A DNA stretch of 64,000 bases, from assembly GCA_032718475.1 (NCBI GenBank), contig JAUCBJ010009161.1, positions 1 through 64,000 on the forward strand, given 5' to 3'. The DNA comes from Nemertoderma westbladi (Eukaryota > Xenacoelomorpha > Nemertodermatida > Nemertodermatidae). The position numbers and the translations under genes are program-made. The notes beneath the pieces are model-generated. The model had not been told where the DNA came from, did not search any database, and saw only the letters and a program-made list of their open reading frames with translations. This document shows, piece after piece, positions 34,021-45,201 of the stretch (the first letter of the stretch is position 1; each line of letters begins with the position of its first letter).

Positions 34021-35177
34021 TCAGTCTTCTACCGGGATCGATTCCAGAAACTCACGGGAGTTACTAGTGAATTTGGTTAGTCGAAATCCACTGCGTTTCA
34101 AGCACTCTACCGTTCCTTTGGCAACATCAATGGCTTCTTCCGCCGATGGGAGGGACTTTAAATTGTCGTCCATGTATATATCCCGTTTGATGTTGTCGAT
34201 AACTGCTTTAGAGAAGGCGTCTCGGTTGTCATCAGCAGTGGTACGCACTACTGAACAAGCGTTCGAGGGGCTCGAGATGATCCCGAAAGCCTGGATGGTC
34301 ACCCAGTACTCCACCGGTTTTTGGTTGAGGTCTCCTTCAGGCCACCACAGAAATCGTAGGCTGTCTCGATCCCTATACAGGACCTATCCTTGACTTGTAA
34401 GAACATGCCTTCTATATCCGAAGCGAAAGCGATAGAATATTGCCGTAATCTTAATAGTATTCCCAACAAGGATTGGAGTAAGTTGGGTCCCAGCAACAAT
34501 TCGGAGTTCAGGGATTGGCCCATGTAAAGGGCGGAGCCGTCGAACACTATCCGGACTTCGTTGGGTTTACCGGGTTTGGGAACGTAATGATGTGTTAGAT
34601 AATACGTTCTCTCTGTGATGGGTGTTTCTTCCAGTACTCGCTCCGCGTATCCCTTATCGATAAATTTCTTCAGCTGGGTCTTATACATCTCTTTAGCTGA
34701 AGCATTGGCCGTAAGACGCCGATGTAGTTGCGCGATTCTCTTCTCCGCTAAGGGTCGGTTATTTATAAAGTTGGGTTCTCGCCGTCGGAATGGAAGACCA
34801 ATCTCATAGCGACCGTGATCTTTAAGAAAACGGGTAGTCATTTCCTGAATCTGTTTGGCTCTCTCCTCCTCGACAGACAAGGCCTTGTCGTAGGAGGAAT
34901 TGGGCTCTACGGCTTCTTGAGTAAAGAATCGTACAGCGTGTTCATCGCAAATCTTATTGCTATATCGATCTATCACCTCGTTTAATTTATCGTTGTAGTC
35001 GAATTGTCCGCCATGGTTGATGAGATGGCACAGGTTTACTTGGTTTCGCCAAGTTTCATTTTCGGCGAGGAGGTCGATTGTATTTTCCTCGTCGAATAAT
35101 TGGTTAATATCGTCATTATCTGAGGAGTATGGGGTTCCCTCAGTTGTGGTTTCTCCTTCACTAATACTTCTTCCCAT
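34021..35177 (-). pseudogene. Element B: reverse transcriptase (copy 1)
   Basis: The first piece (35177-34299) begins GRSISEGETTTEGTPYSSDN, passes ITERTYYLTHHYVPKPGK and reaches RT motif A (FASDIEGMFLQVK). A frameshift near 34385 moves the rest into a second frame (34314-34021) with VEYWVTIQAFGIISSPSNA and motif C DIYMDDNLKS (Y-M-D-D at 47-50 of that piece). The catalytic triad is preserved. RT starts in a different frame from gag-protease. Confidence 0.88.
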
Positions 35178-35278
35178 TCACTCACTTGATGTATCTTTTC
35201 TGGAGGAAGTCTTTCTATCAGTGTTCTACGGGAAGGTCCAGTGAAATACCAACCTACTCTCGTTCTTCCCGCATATGT

Positions 35279-35827
35279 TTATAATGGTTGCGGTCGAGCA
35301 GGCCGTTTTTCTAATGTCTCTAGCACCTCGTGCGCATTTTGGCCGATCAGTATCTGTACCCCTGGGTAGTCGGTGTTGAATCTAGGGATATCATGCTGCT
35401 GGGTAAAATGGTCTTCATCCCAGTTGTAAGGTTCCACTTGGATGGTAGCAAAGTTCTTTATCGCCACCATTTTTACTGACCTTATGCTATATTCTCCTAG
35501 TTCATCCTGGGGAGTGGACAACGCGCCTACATAATAATCTGTAGCTACTGTGGATTTCCAAACCTGCATAATTCCTGAAAGGTTCAACTTAGTTCGGAAC
35601 TTGGGTTGTCCAGCAAAGATGTCTTCGGCTAGCTCTTTGTCGATGAATGTACCTGTGCTACCGGAGTCAAGGAGGGCGTTTACTATAAAACTCTTACCTG
35701 GCCCGTGGACTCTCAGCTGCACTACTGGGAATTCCCGAATTCCGACGTTGGAAGTTGGCGCTTTCCAAGATGGTTGCGGAATAGTCGGTTGCGCTTCGTT
35801 ATCGGTTTCAGTCTCATACGTAAGCGC
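35279..35827 (-). pseudogene. Element B: aspartic protease (copy 1)
   Basis: Retropepsin-like domain with VNALLDSGSTGTFID (catalytic D-S-G) and the YPGVQILIGQNAHE flap/linker region of BEL/Pao proteins. It continues the gag frame; TGA at 35830-35828 separates it from gag and TAA at 35281-35279 ends it. P has sense codons at both places, so both are mutations. Confidence 0.87.
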
Positions 35828-38800
35828 TCAATACACTGCGGTGTTTATCATATAACAGGATTCGTTTTCATTGGAGAATTCGTCCGTGTAGAATCCTTCC
35901 ATCTCAGAGCTGTGGTCAGTGTCGTTCACATCACTGAATTGGACATGTAGTTCGGACTCACTTACCTGACTCGTGCGGGTTCTTTCAAATTCTGTGTGCA
36001 GCAAGATATGATGTTTCGCGCCGCACTTAGTGCACCTCGTGTCTGAGTAACAGGTCCGCCGTTGGTGTCCTTGTCTGAGACAATTATAACACAACCGCTT
36101 ATCCCACATGACATCACGTCTATCCTTTAGGGATTTCTTCAAGAATTCATCACATCCACTTAAACGATGGGGCCCGTCGCACAATGCACATTTGGGTTTG
36201 ATGTTACTTACTTTAACCTGTGTTGTGTTGTGCACACTTGTTCTTTCCTCGGGCTTTCTTCCATGAATTCTCTTAGGAGACATAGGAGGAGTTGTTGTTA
36301 CCTGTTCTCTCCTGTCACTGGTTCGAGGTTTAAATTTACTTACGTCTTTACATGTTTTGTTGACATAATAAGATCTTTCGGTGTCTTTCCCGCTGTTCTC
36401 CTCGTGGGAGGTTTGGCTTTCGCCGTCGTCTGTATAACACACTGGTGTTACTTTTCTCCTAGAAACAGGTTTTTCACTCACCGTATTCTCCGGCGTCTTG
36501 TCTCGGGACTGCTTTAGGAGCTGCAATCTTACCTCTCCATTTAAGAATGACATGAGATCAGCCATGGTAGGGTCTCTTTGTTGCTGGTCCATCATATAGA
36601 TAACTCTTTTGTCCCAACGCGTACCTACTCCACCCTTTGGCAAAGTAGATGCCACAGCTCCAACAACCATAGAACTCTGATATTCATGAGACTTACCTAG
36701 CCAATCTAACTGTCTACAGATCTCCTGGATCTCATCGGAAAATTCTATAATCCCGCTGCTAAGAAACTTTCGGGGCATTACTAATTTCGCATACAAATAT
36801 CTAGCTATGTTAGTCCTATTACCATACCTGATGTTTAGTGTATCCCAAACTTATCTTAATCCATCTGGATGTCCAATAAACTTTAACGCCATTAACTTGG
36901 GAGGTCCTTCCAAGCACTCGATGAGGAATCTAAGTTTCTCTCCGTGGGATAGTACGGAACTCTGTATGTTATCTTTATAATATTCATTAAAAGGTAACAA
37001 TTTCATCTCATCTCCATTGAACTTGATGATCTCTCCCACCTTTACCACTTGACGGGCTTCGGTTCTAGCCATTTGACGCGTAAAACTTTCTTGGGCTATT
37101 GTATTATTTAATATCGAGCTATCGGTATATAAATTTCTCGGATTAGGATCAGGTCTATATGGAATATCATTATCAACAGGTTTATAATTACCCTTAATAG
37201 GGTTCACTATAGGAGTTTCTACTTCACTAGCAGTATAGATGCGTGTAGGCTCCACACCTTGCGCATGAAATACTTCAGACTTAACAGGTTGACACATTGT
37301 TACTGGGGGTGGTGGTATACCCAATTGTATATTTACTAATTTATCGCGTTCTAACGCGATACTCTGCTGCACTTCTTGCCACTCTAACCTACTCTCTCTT
37401 ACTGTTCCCTTTAACTGCTGAACAGTCCCTTCCAACTCCCGGACCTGCTGGGAGGAACATATACGCTGTTCCCTCAGCTGCCCGAGCAGGAGACCCATCT
37501 CCCGCCGTCCCTCATCCACCCACTCTACCGCCGAAGCGGGAGCCGCCAACATAGTATCGGGTAGACGAGGGACGACGGGCGACAAATCGTTGATGTCTTG
37601 CTCGGTGTCCAGGACCGGGATTGATTCAGGGGCTATTCTACTGGGCACAGGTAGTTTAGTACTGTGCAAAGGGAATTTAGAGTTAGGTTCTGGAAGTACA
37701 GGGGTCTCTATCACAGAGGGGGTGGCTTCGAGGACAGGCCTAATTATTTCAGGCTCATCTACTATAGTAGGGAGTATTTCTACTCTAATAATTTGGTCTG
37801 TAGGCTCAGGATTACTTAAATCTACACTAGCTAGTTGCCTTCTCACAGATGGAGGCAAATTAGGCAATTTCTGCCGGTGCAGCGCCCTTCTACGTCCGCT
37901 GGAACGAGATTTATTTCCTCTACCTTCAGGATCTGTTGTATCGCCTTCATCAGAGGATGTAAATCCCTGTCTCTTGGGAGTAGATCGACTTAGCAGCTGC
38001 ATCTGAGTAGCTGTTCTCTGTTTATTTAAGTAATCTCGCTTCACTTGAAGATTTTCCAACTCTAGTTGGGCTGTCTCTTCAGATGCCTTCCGTTCTGCTT
38101 CTACCACTGCCTCTGCCGCTTTTCTTTCAGCTTCTACCGCTGCCGCTTTTCTTTCAGCTTCTGCCGCTGCCACTGCTGCTTTTCTTTCAGCTTCTGCCGC
38201 TTTTCTTTCAGCTTCTGCCGCTTTTCTTTCAGCTTCTGCTGCTTTTCTTTCAGCTTCTGCCGCTGCCGCTGCAGCTGCCGCATTTCTTTCAGCTTCTGCC
38301 GCTGCCGCTGCTGCTGCCTTTCTGTCTTCTATCTGTTTTTTCTTTAGTTGTTCTTCCTGTTCCATAGCGATGAGGATGCTTTCATCAAATTTAGCCTGCT
38401 CATCGGCTAATATTTCCGCATCTAACGAGTCCAACACAAATTTGGCTCCCTCACTATTAGGGTGAAGTCCAACTAGCCGTCTCCTTAACTCTTTGTCACC
38501 TATAAATCGTTGATAGTCCGACAGATAGATGTCAATAGCATCCTTCTTCTGAGGTTTCTCGGATATAGCTTCGCTTTCCACCTGAGAAAAGGTAGCGTCT
38601 GTTGACTCTCCGTGGGTCATGCGCTCGGTTAGCTGAGCTTTCCATTGTGTCGTTCCCTGGACTTTAAGACTCACCCGTTGGAACCAAGTCTTTACGGCCA
38701 CTTGCAAGGACGTGTCTTGGCTTCTCTTCGAAGCTTCCTCAAAGGCTGAAAGGATTAGTCTGATCCGTAAAATTCGGTCTCGCACTTGATAAAGCAGCTC

Positions 38801-38892
38801 TCCCTGCTCTTGAGGTCCTTGTCATTGTTGGAATAGGTGTTCTTCTAATCGCTCTAAAGAACTGAAGAATCCCTGGACATATCCTGCTGCCA
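35828..38892 (-). pseudogene. Element B: gag, 3' four-fifths (copy 1)
   Basis: One frame covers this span with stops TGA 38824-38822 and TAA 36853-36851. Order: helical N-part, a long Ala/Glu/Arg/Lys repeat (AEAERKAA units, near 38060-38340) likely to form a coiled coil, a Pro-rich middle, a capsid-like region (FNGDEMKLLPFNEYYKD ... GHPDGLR) and a nucleocapsid with zinc knuckles (CALCDGPHRLSGC, CYNCLRQGHQRRTC, CTKCGAKHHILLH). Gag would form the particle shell and bind RNA. The 5' end is cut at 38892 by element P; the missing start lies at 63543-64000. Confidence 0.9.
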
Positions 38893-38897
38893 ACCTC
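38893..38897. repeat. Duplicated copy of P's left target-site duplication (ACCTC)
   Basis: ACCTC directly before the LTR start TGTAAAAGC, identical to 48267-48271; present here because the tandem duplication copied the B/P junction. Confidence 0.85.
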
Positions 38898-40114
38898 TGT
38901 AAAAGCTTCTGTGGGATATAACTGGCCCCTTTTGCTTCGCAATCCAGTTTCCCCCCAGGCGCTGGAATACTCTAAAAGGGTTCTCTAACTGTATATATAT
39001 TCCCCTCGCCCGCAAGGTACCGTTACAGGTGTTTTAACGGACATAAAAGTCATTCTTCTATATACATGTTTTGGCGGACATGGTAAGGCAAAAAACCTGC
39101 AATGCACCAAATACCTTACACAGCTTAGCCTTGATGATTCATATTACGACATCTAACAGCTGGTTGCTGACATGGGAACAGCCATTGGACGCATGGTTCT
39201 TTGTTTGGCTTGAGCCAATCAGAGCGATTTTTTCTGTCGACGTGTAGATATTTGGTCGATCATACTAGGAGTGTTCTGTCTTACTGTTTTTTCTTGATAC
39301 TTTGTTGTTGCTATCTAGGCCAGGAACACCGGCTCTAGAGTCAATTCATTTTCATACTTTAGAAGAAACATTAGTAGGCTTAAGATTATAGAGCGTATAA
39401 CTGTTATCTTGTCACATCTTGTCATATCATATCTTAACCTACCATCTTAATGTTGTTTACTGTTGTGTTTTGGTTGAATATTATTTGGAGAACATATATA
39501 AAGAACCCAAATTTCCCAATTTTCTTGATACACTACAGGTTAGAGAGACGGGATATATATAGCGATTGCGACTTATATTATTGTGGTTTGTAGTGAATTT
39601 AATGCTATTTGATAAGCCCTACATGAGTCAATTGCTGCTCTCTTTATATATGATAAAATTCATTGACGGTCGGCAAATTAGTGAGAAGTATTGTGTGTTA
39701 CCGGTAGTGTGCCTGATTGTGACTGATAACTAAGCATTTCCTAAAGAATGCGCCTCATACGTGAATCATAAGCCTTACCGACTTACCGTTGTGATTAGTA
39801 TAAGTCATATCTCTGTTTACCTAGATAGAGCGCCACGTCCTAAAGGAACTGTTAATATTTACCGAAAGTAAATAATATTAGTCAGAAATTAATTATTAAC
39901 GATCAATCGAATAATACAATACAGTAAGCTTACACTACAATAATAATCTAAGCCCTCAGAATCCAGTCTCCCGGGTATATCCAGCGGGTGAATGGACGCG
40001 CACTAGGCTGGCTTCTGCTAATGTTGTGTTTATTGGTATTAAATATTTGTCATCTTCTAAAGTCTATTTATAAACCAAAAGACATATAAATTTTGGCAGG
40101 TTAAACTGCTAAAG
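38898..40114 (+). mobile_element. Truncated copy of P's 5' LTR (1217 of 1236 bp)
   Basis: Starts TGTAAAAGC and runs to ...TTAAACTGCTAAAG, missing only the last 19 bases (GTCTTCAAAAGCG...). Its truncation marks the right edge of the duplicated block. It carries the same CCAAT-like and TATA-like boxes as the other LTRs, so it could still promote transcription rightward into the duplicated antisense gag-pol. Confidence 0.9.
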
Positions 40115-40371
40115 TATAGTAGGAGCTTTATTGTACTTTAATAAGTACGGACATTTCATCTTACTGTAGTCACGTATTTATAATATGATACGGACAGTAA
40201 GGAAAGAGAAAAAGAATTATTTTCTCGCCGTTGCACTAAATATATAATGTTAAGTAATTAAGTAATAAACACGAATATATATATTGCACTAATCTACTAA
40301 ATAATCGCTAAAATAACATTCTACTAAATAAAATTAAAGAAAACGATTATAATAAAATTACATAATAATAC

Positions 40372-40611
40372 CTGAATATATATTATGAATATCCATAGTA
40401 AATTTACATTGTAAACTGCACAAGTTGTTTATTAAATAGCCTAAATAATTAATCTATATTATTTAACCTATCTAAAGTCACAAACTAAGTGACTACGAGA
40501 TCGGTTAATACCGATCGGGTAGATCGGAGCCCCGCAACCCCGCACCGTCCCCAAAGCCCAGTGCCCGCCATGGGCGCCGCCCACCACGCAGGGGCAATTA
40601 CATAATAATAC
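40372..40611. mobile_element. 240-bp retroposed insertion with 16-bp target duplication
   Basis: AATTACATAATAATAC occurs at 40356-40371 and again at 40596-40611, flanking unrelated DNA. Read on the minus strand it starts GC-rich (GCCCCTGCGTGGTGGGCGGC) and ends AT-rich with an AATAAA word. One minus frame is open for about 36 codons, ending LRSTRSVLTDLVVT before TAG. A long target duplication and a GC-rich coding-like start followed by an AT-rich end fit a 5'-truncated LINE tail or a SINE mobilised by target-primed reverse transcription. The family is not recognised, and there is no poly-A tail. Confidence 0.7.
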
Positions 40612-40679
40612 ATACATAAATATAAAAATAATAAAAACCAATATAAAATAATATAGTCACACACCCACTCCAGACGCGG

Positions 40680-42191
40680 TTACGTTGGGGAGTCCCTAGA
40701 TGTTTGTTGGTTTAGGGAGGTGGTCGTGGGAAGAGTATCTTGCCTTCCATAGTTTCCGGATAGCTCTCTGTCTCTTTCCAGTAAACATAAACGACCAATT
40801 GGGCGATTGAGTTGCTGTGTTTCGAATACAATTCCAGGTTTCTTAAAGTTACGTCGCATGACGACGAGTTCTACCGATCGCACTAAACCATCATCGGATA
40901 TATGAGTCTCGATGATACGACCTGTCTGCCACCGCTTACGTGGAAGATCTGATTCCACAATAAGGACCATGTCTCCGGCACTGACGTTTTCTTGCTGAGC
41001 AAACCACTTGATTCGAAGTTGTAGCGTAGGCAGATAATGTTTTTCGAAATGGTCAGTGAAACGACTGGATAATAACTGCATGAGTTGCCAAGTTTGTTGG
41101 CAGTATTCGTCTCCATCTGTGATTTCCGATTGTGGGAGCATGGCTACAGGTTTCTTCAGTAAGAAATGCGCGGGTGTTAGCGCTTCTAGGGAGTCGGGAC
41201 TCGATGAGACTAGCATAAGCGGTCTCTCGTTAAGATAGGCGGCGATTTCTTCCATTAACGTCCGCAAAAGTTCGTCGGTGAGATACACGCGGCAAGGCAC
41301 TATAAAGTGAAATGCGGTCTTCACGCTCCTTATTAATCTCTCCCAACTTCCTCCCCACCAAGGGGCGTCGGCGGCGTTGAAGGTCCAGCTAGATGCTGTT
41401 ACCCTTAGCTGATCGTCCACCTGTCTTTGGTTCCAATCTTTAACGTAAGCTTTGATCTCATTATTGGCGCCAATGAAGTTCGTTCCCTTATCAGATCTCA
41501 TCGTGTTGCTAGTTCCAAATCGGGCGATCTGCCGGCGTAAACTCAGTATGAAGCTGTTGGTAGATAGATCGTTCACCATATCTAGATGGATCACTCTACA
41601 AGTCATACAGACAAAGATGACACACCATCGCTTGACTATAGTCCTAGCACGATATACTTCAATAGGGCCAAATAAATCCACACCGGTATTAGTAAAGGGT
41701 GGTTCATAGAAGCTTACTCGTTCCCTAGGTAATTCTGCCTCTCGCTGTGTTAAAGGCCTACAGGGTATACAGTTCCTAAGAACTTGGTTCAGAGCTCTAC
41801 AGGGTTTATGGAAATAATAGTGAGTTCGAATTTCGCTCAGAACTCGTTCTCTACCAGCATGGTAAAGCCTACTGTGAACATCTACAATCATCTTGATTTG
41901 TATTTCAAGATTTCTAATGAGTATGGGAAATTTAGTGTCAAAGGACAATGGAGCATTAGTTAGTCTCCCTCCAACACGTATTAACCCATCTATCATTGTG
42001 CTAGAGAAACGATCCCTTAAGCGCATCTGTGGATTTCTCAACAACAGGAAATACTTATCGGAATCTTCATAGCATTGCAGGAGTCTCAGTATCTGTTTAT
42101 TGGTTTCTTCATGCTCCTGGTAACTGATCTTCTCCGTCAGAAACCTATCCGACACTTTGTATTTGGGAAGATCTTTAATAGCATGGACCTA
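40680..42191 (-). pseudogene. Element B: integrase (copy 2)
   Basis: Identical in predicted sequence to 31306-32817, with the same TAG separating it from RNase H and all three catalytic acidic residues present. It exists only because of the tandem duplication; a 3' LTR and ORF3 do not follow, since the second unit starts at 40115. Confidence 0.9.
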
Positions 42192-43394
42192 CTCGGATGT
42201 CGGTGGAGCGGTATCACTAGCGATCTTCGTCCTGGAGTAGTGATGATGGAAGCATCGCTTCAAATACATGACGGCCTTACAAAGCCGGTTCCAGGAGCTA
42301 TAGTGATTTATCGCTCTCTGCAGGAGAGGTGAGAGTCCCTGCGAGACGTCTGGTGTTCCAGATTTCCAGTCTCTATCTCTGATTTCTACAACAGATTTGT
42401 TTGTGGTGGAGGAGTTTAGATCCACAGCGTCGTCCCCGGAGATATGTAAGACAGACAGATCTATCACAGGTTTAAATAACTTTAATTTACTTGTCCAGGT
42501 TTTGGGTTTGACTTTCCCCGCTCCCTTGGCTTGTCTAATCTCAGCCATAGTGAGATGAGGAGGCCATTCATCCTCTTCTTTACTTAGGAAGTCGGGTCCA
42601 CCTAACCAGTCTGGAGTATCTATCAGTTCTTGAGGAGTTGCTCCTCTGGAGGCGATGTCGGCTGGATTAATCATCCCAGGGCAATGTCTCCATTGATCTA
42701 CATTATTGCGACTAAGTATAATGGCTACTCTGTTGGTAACAAAGACGCTGAACTGACAGACTTCATTGGTTATATACTCCAAAACGAGTAAAGCATCAGT
42801 CCAATAGACAGTTTTCTCCAGTGGATAGTCGATCTGTTCTGTTACATTCCGGCCAATGGCTGTAGCATATAGAGCCGCCTTTAACTCCGCTCGAGGAACT
42901 CGTAGTTTGTTGTTTATCAAGGCCTTAGAGGTGACCAAGGCAACTTTAATTCCGTCCGGAGTTTCAACCCTCAGGTAAGCTACTATACCTATTCCCATAT
43001 CGCTGGCGTCTCCAAACACATGGAGTTGATAGGAATACGTGGGGAGAACGTCACCAAAATATGAACGGGAAATCGTAAAGTTCTCGATGGATGGTAGAGA
43101 ATCTTCCCATTTCATCCACTTCTTTAGTAGTTCGCCCTTAAGTGGATCATCCCACGAGTGGTTTTCAAGCCACATTTGTTGCACTAAGCTCCGAGCAACC
43201 AATATAACTGGGGTAATAAATCCCAATGGATCGAAATAAGTGCTTAGGATACTTAGACAAATCCGTTTGGTTCGAACTGGATTATCTTGCTGTTTTAGCT
43301 GGAAAAACAATATATCTCTCTCTGTGTCCCATTTTAAACCAAGCGTCTTGGTTTCCGGAAGATCGTCCTTGATAAGGTCCAGATCTTTAACACC
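42189..43394 (-). pseudogene. Element B: A17-type region and RNase H (copy 2)
   Basis: Duplicate of 32815-34020 with the same boundary stops (TGA at 43397-43395) and intact D-E-D RNase H residues. Confidence 0.88.
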
Positions 43395-44551
43395 TCAGTC
43401 TTCTACCGGGATCGATTCCAGAAACTCACGGGAGTTACTAGTGAATTTGGTTAGTCGAAATCCACTGCGTTTCAAGCACTCTACCGTTCCTTTGGCAACA
43501 TCAATGGCTTCTTCCGCCGATGGGAGGGACTTTAAATTGTCGTCCATGTATATATCCCGTTTGATGTTGTCGATAACTGCTTTAGAGAAGGCGTCTCGGT
43601 TGTCATCAGCAGTGGTACGCACTACTGAACAAGCGTTCGAGGGGCTCGAGATGATCCCGAAAGCCTGGATGGTCACCCAGTACTCCACCGGTTTTTGGTT
43701 GAGGTCTCCTTCAGGCCACCACAGAAATCGTAGGCTGTCTCGATCCCTATACAGGACCTATCCTTGACTTGTAAGAACATGCCTTCTATATCCGAAGCGA
43801 AAGCGATAGAATATTGCCGTAATCTTAATAGTATTCCCAACAAGGATTGGAGTAAGTTGGGTCCCAGCAACAATTCGGAGTTCAGGGATTGGCCCATGTA
43901 AAGGGCGGAGCCGTCGAACACTATCCGGACTTCGTTGGGTTTACCGGGTTTGGGAACGTAATGATGTGTTAGATAATACGTTCTCTCTGTGATGGGTGTT
44001 TCTTCCAGTACTCGCTCCGCGTATCCCTTATCGATAAATTTCTTCAGCTGGGTCTTATACATCTCTTTAGCTGAAGCATTGGCCGTAAGACGCCGATGTA
44101 GTTGCGCGATTCTCTTCTCCGCTAAGGGTCGGTTATTTATAAAGTTGGGTTCTCGCCGTCGGAATGGAAGACCAATCTCATAGCGACCGTGATCTTTAAG
44201 AAAACGGGTAGTCATTTCCTGAATCTGTTTGGCTCTCTCCTCCTCGACAGACAAGGCCTTGTCGTAGGAGGAATTGGGCTCTACGGCTTCTTGAGTAAAG
44301 AATCGTACAGCGTGTTCATCGCAAATCTTATTGCTATATCGATCTATCACCTCGTTTAATTTATCGTTGTAGTCGAATTGTCCGCCATGGTTGATGAGAT
44401 GGCACAGGTTTACTTGGTTTCGCCAAGTTTCATTTTCGGCGAGGAGGTCGATTGTATTTTCCTCGTCGAATAATTGGTTAATATCGTCATTATCTGAGGA
44501 GTATGGGGTTCCCTCAGTTGTGGTTTCTCCTTCACTAATACTTCTTCCCAT
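43395..44551 (-). pseudogene. Element B: reverse transcriptase (copy 2)
   Basis: Duplicate of 34021-35177, with the same frameshift between motif A (FASDIEGMF) and the Y-M-D-D box. Sharing this lesion shows that the lesion predates the duplication. Confidence 0.88.
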
Positions 44552-44652
44552 TCACTCACTTGATGTATCTTTTCTGGAGGAAGTCTTTCTATCAGTGTTC
44601 TACGGGAAGGTCCAGTGAAATACCAACCTACTCTCGTTCTTCCCGCATATGT

Positions 44653-45201
44653 TTATAATGGTTGCGGTCGAGCAGGCCGTTTTTCTAATGTCTCTAGCAC
44701 CTCGTGCGCATTTTGGCCGATCAGTATCTGTACCCCTGGGTAGTCGGTGTTGAATCTAGGGATATCATGCTGCTGGGTAAAATGGTCTTCATCCCAGTTG
44801 TAAGGTTCCACTTGGATGGTAGCAAAGTTCTTTATCGCCACCATTTTTACTGACCTTATGCTATATTCTCCTAGTTCATCCTGGGGAGTGGACAACGCGC
44901 CTACATAATAATCTGTAGCTACTGTGGATTTCCAAACCTGCATAATTCCTGAAAGGTTCAACTTAGTTCGGAACTTGGGTTGTCCAGCAAAGATGTCTTC
45001 GGCTAGCTCTTTGTCGATGAATGTACCTGTGCTACCGGAGTCAAGGAGGGCGTTTACTATAAAACTCTTACCTGGCCCGTGGACTCTCAGCTGCACTACT
45101 GGGAATTCCCGAATTCCGACGTTGGAAGTTGGCGCTTTCCAAGATGGTTGCGGAATAGTCGGTTGCGCTTCGTTATCGGTTTCAGTCTCATACGTAAGCG
45201 C
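44653..45201 (-). pseudogene. Element B: aspartic protease (copy 2)
   Basis: Duplicate of 35279-35827; LLDSGSTGTFID active site present, bounded by the same TGA (45204-45202) and TAA (44655-44653). Confidence 0.87.

Larger units (their letters stand above)
30981..40114. repeat. 9134-bp tandem duplication, first unit
   Basis: This block (end of the B spacer, integrase, RNase H, RT, protease, gag 3' part and 1217 bp of P's 5' LTR) is followed at once by a second copy at 40115-49488. The join at 40114/40115 falls inside the LTR (...ACTGCTAAAG) against TATAGTAGG of the B spacer, with only AG shared, so it is not LTR-LTR recombination. Copies look identical apart from a 240-bp insertion in the second and a few substitutions (for example 39447 against 48821). 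Confidence 0.9.

Noticed and set aside
32701-34393. Several 85-175 codon frames antisense to B pol
   Set aside because: Duplicated identically in the second unit and explained as shadows of RT and RNase H.
38066-38367. Cys/Phe/Ser-rich and Leu/Pro-rich frames antisense to B gag
   Set aside because: They are the antisense readings of the Ala/Glu/Arg/Lys repeat.
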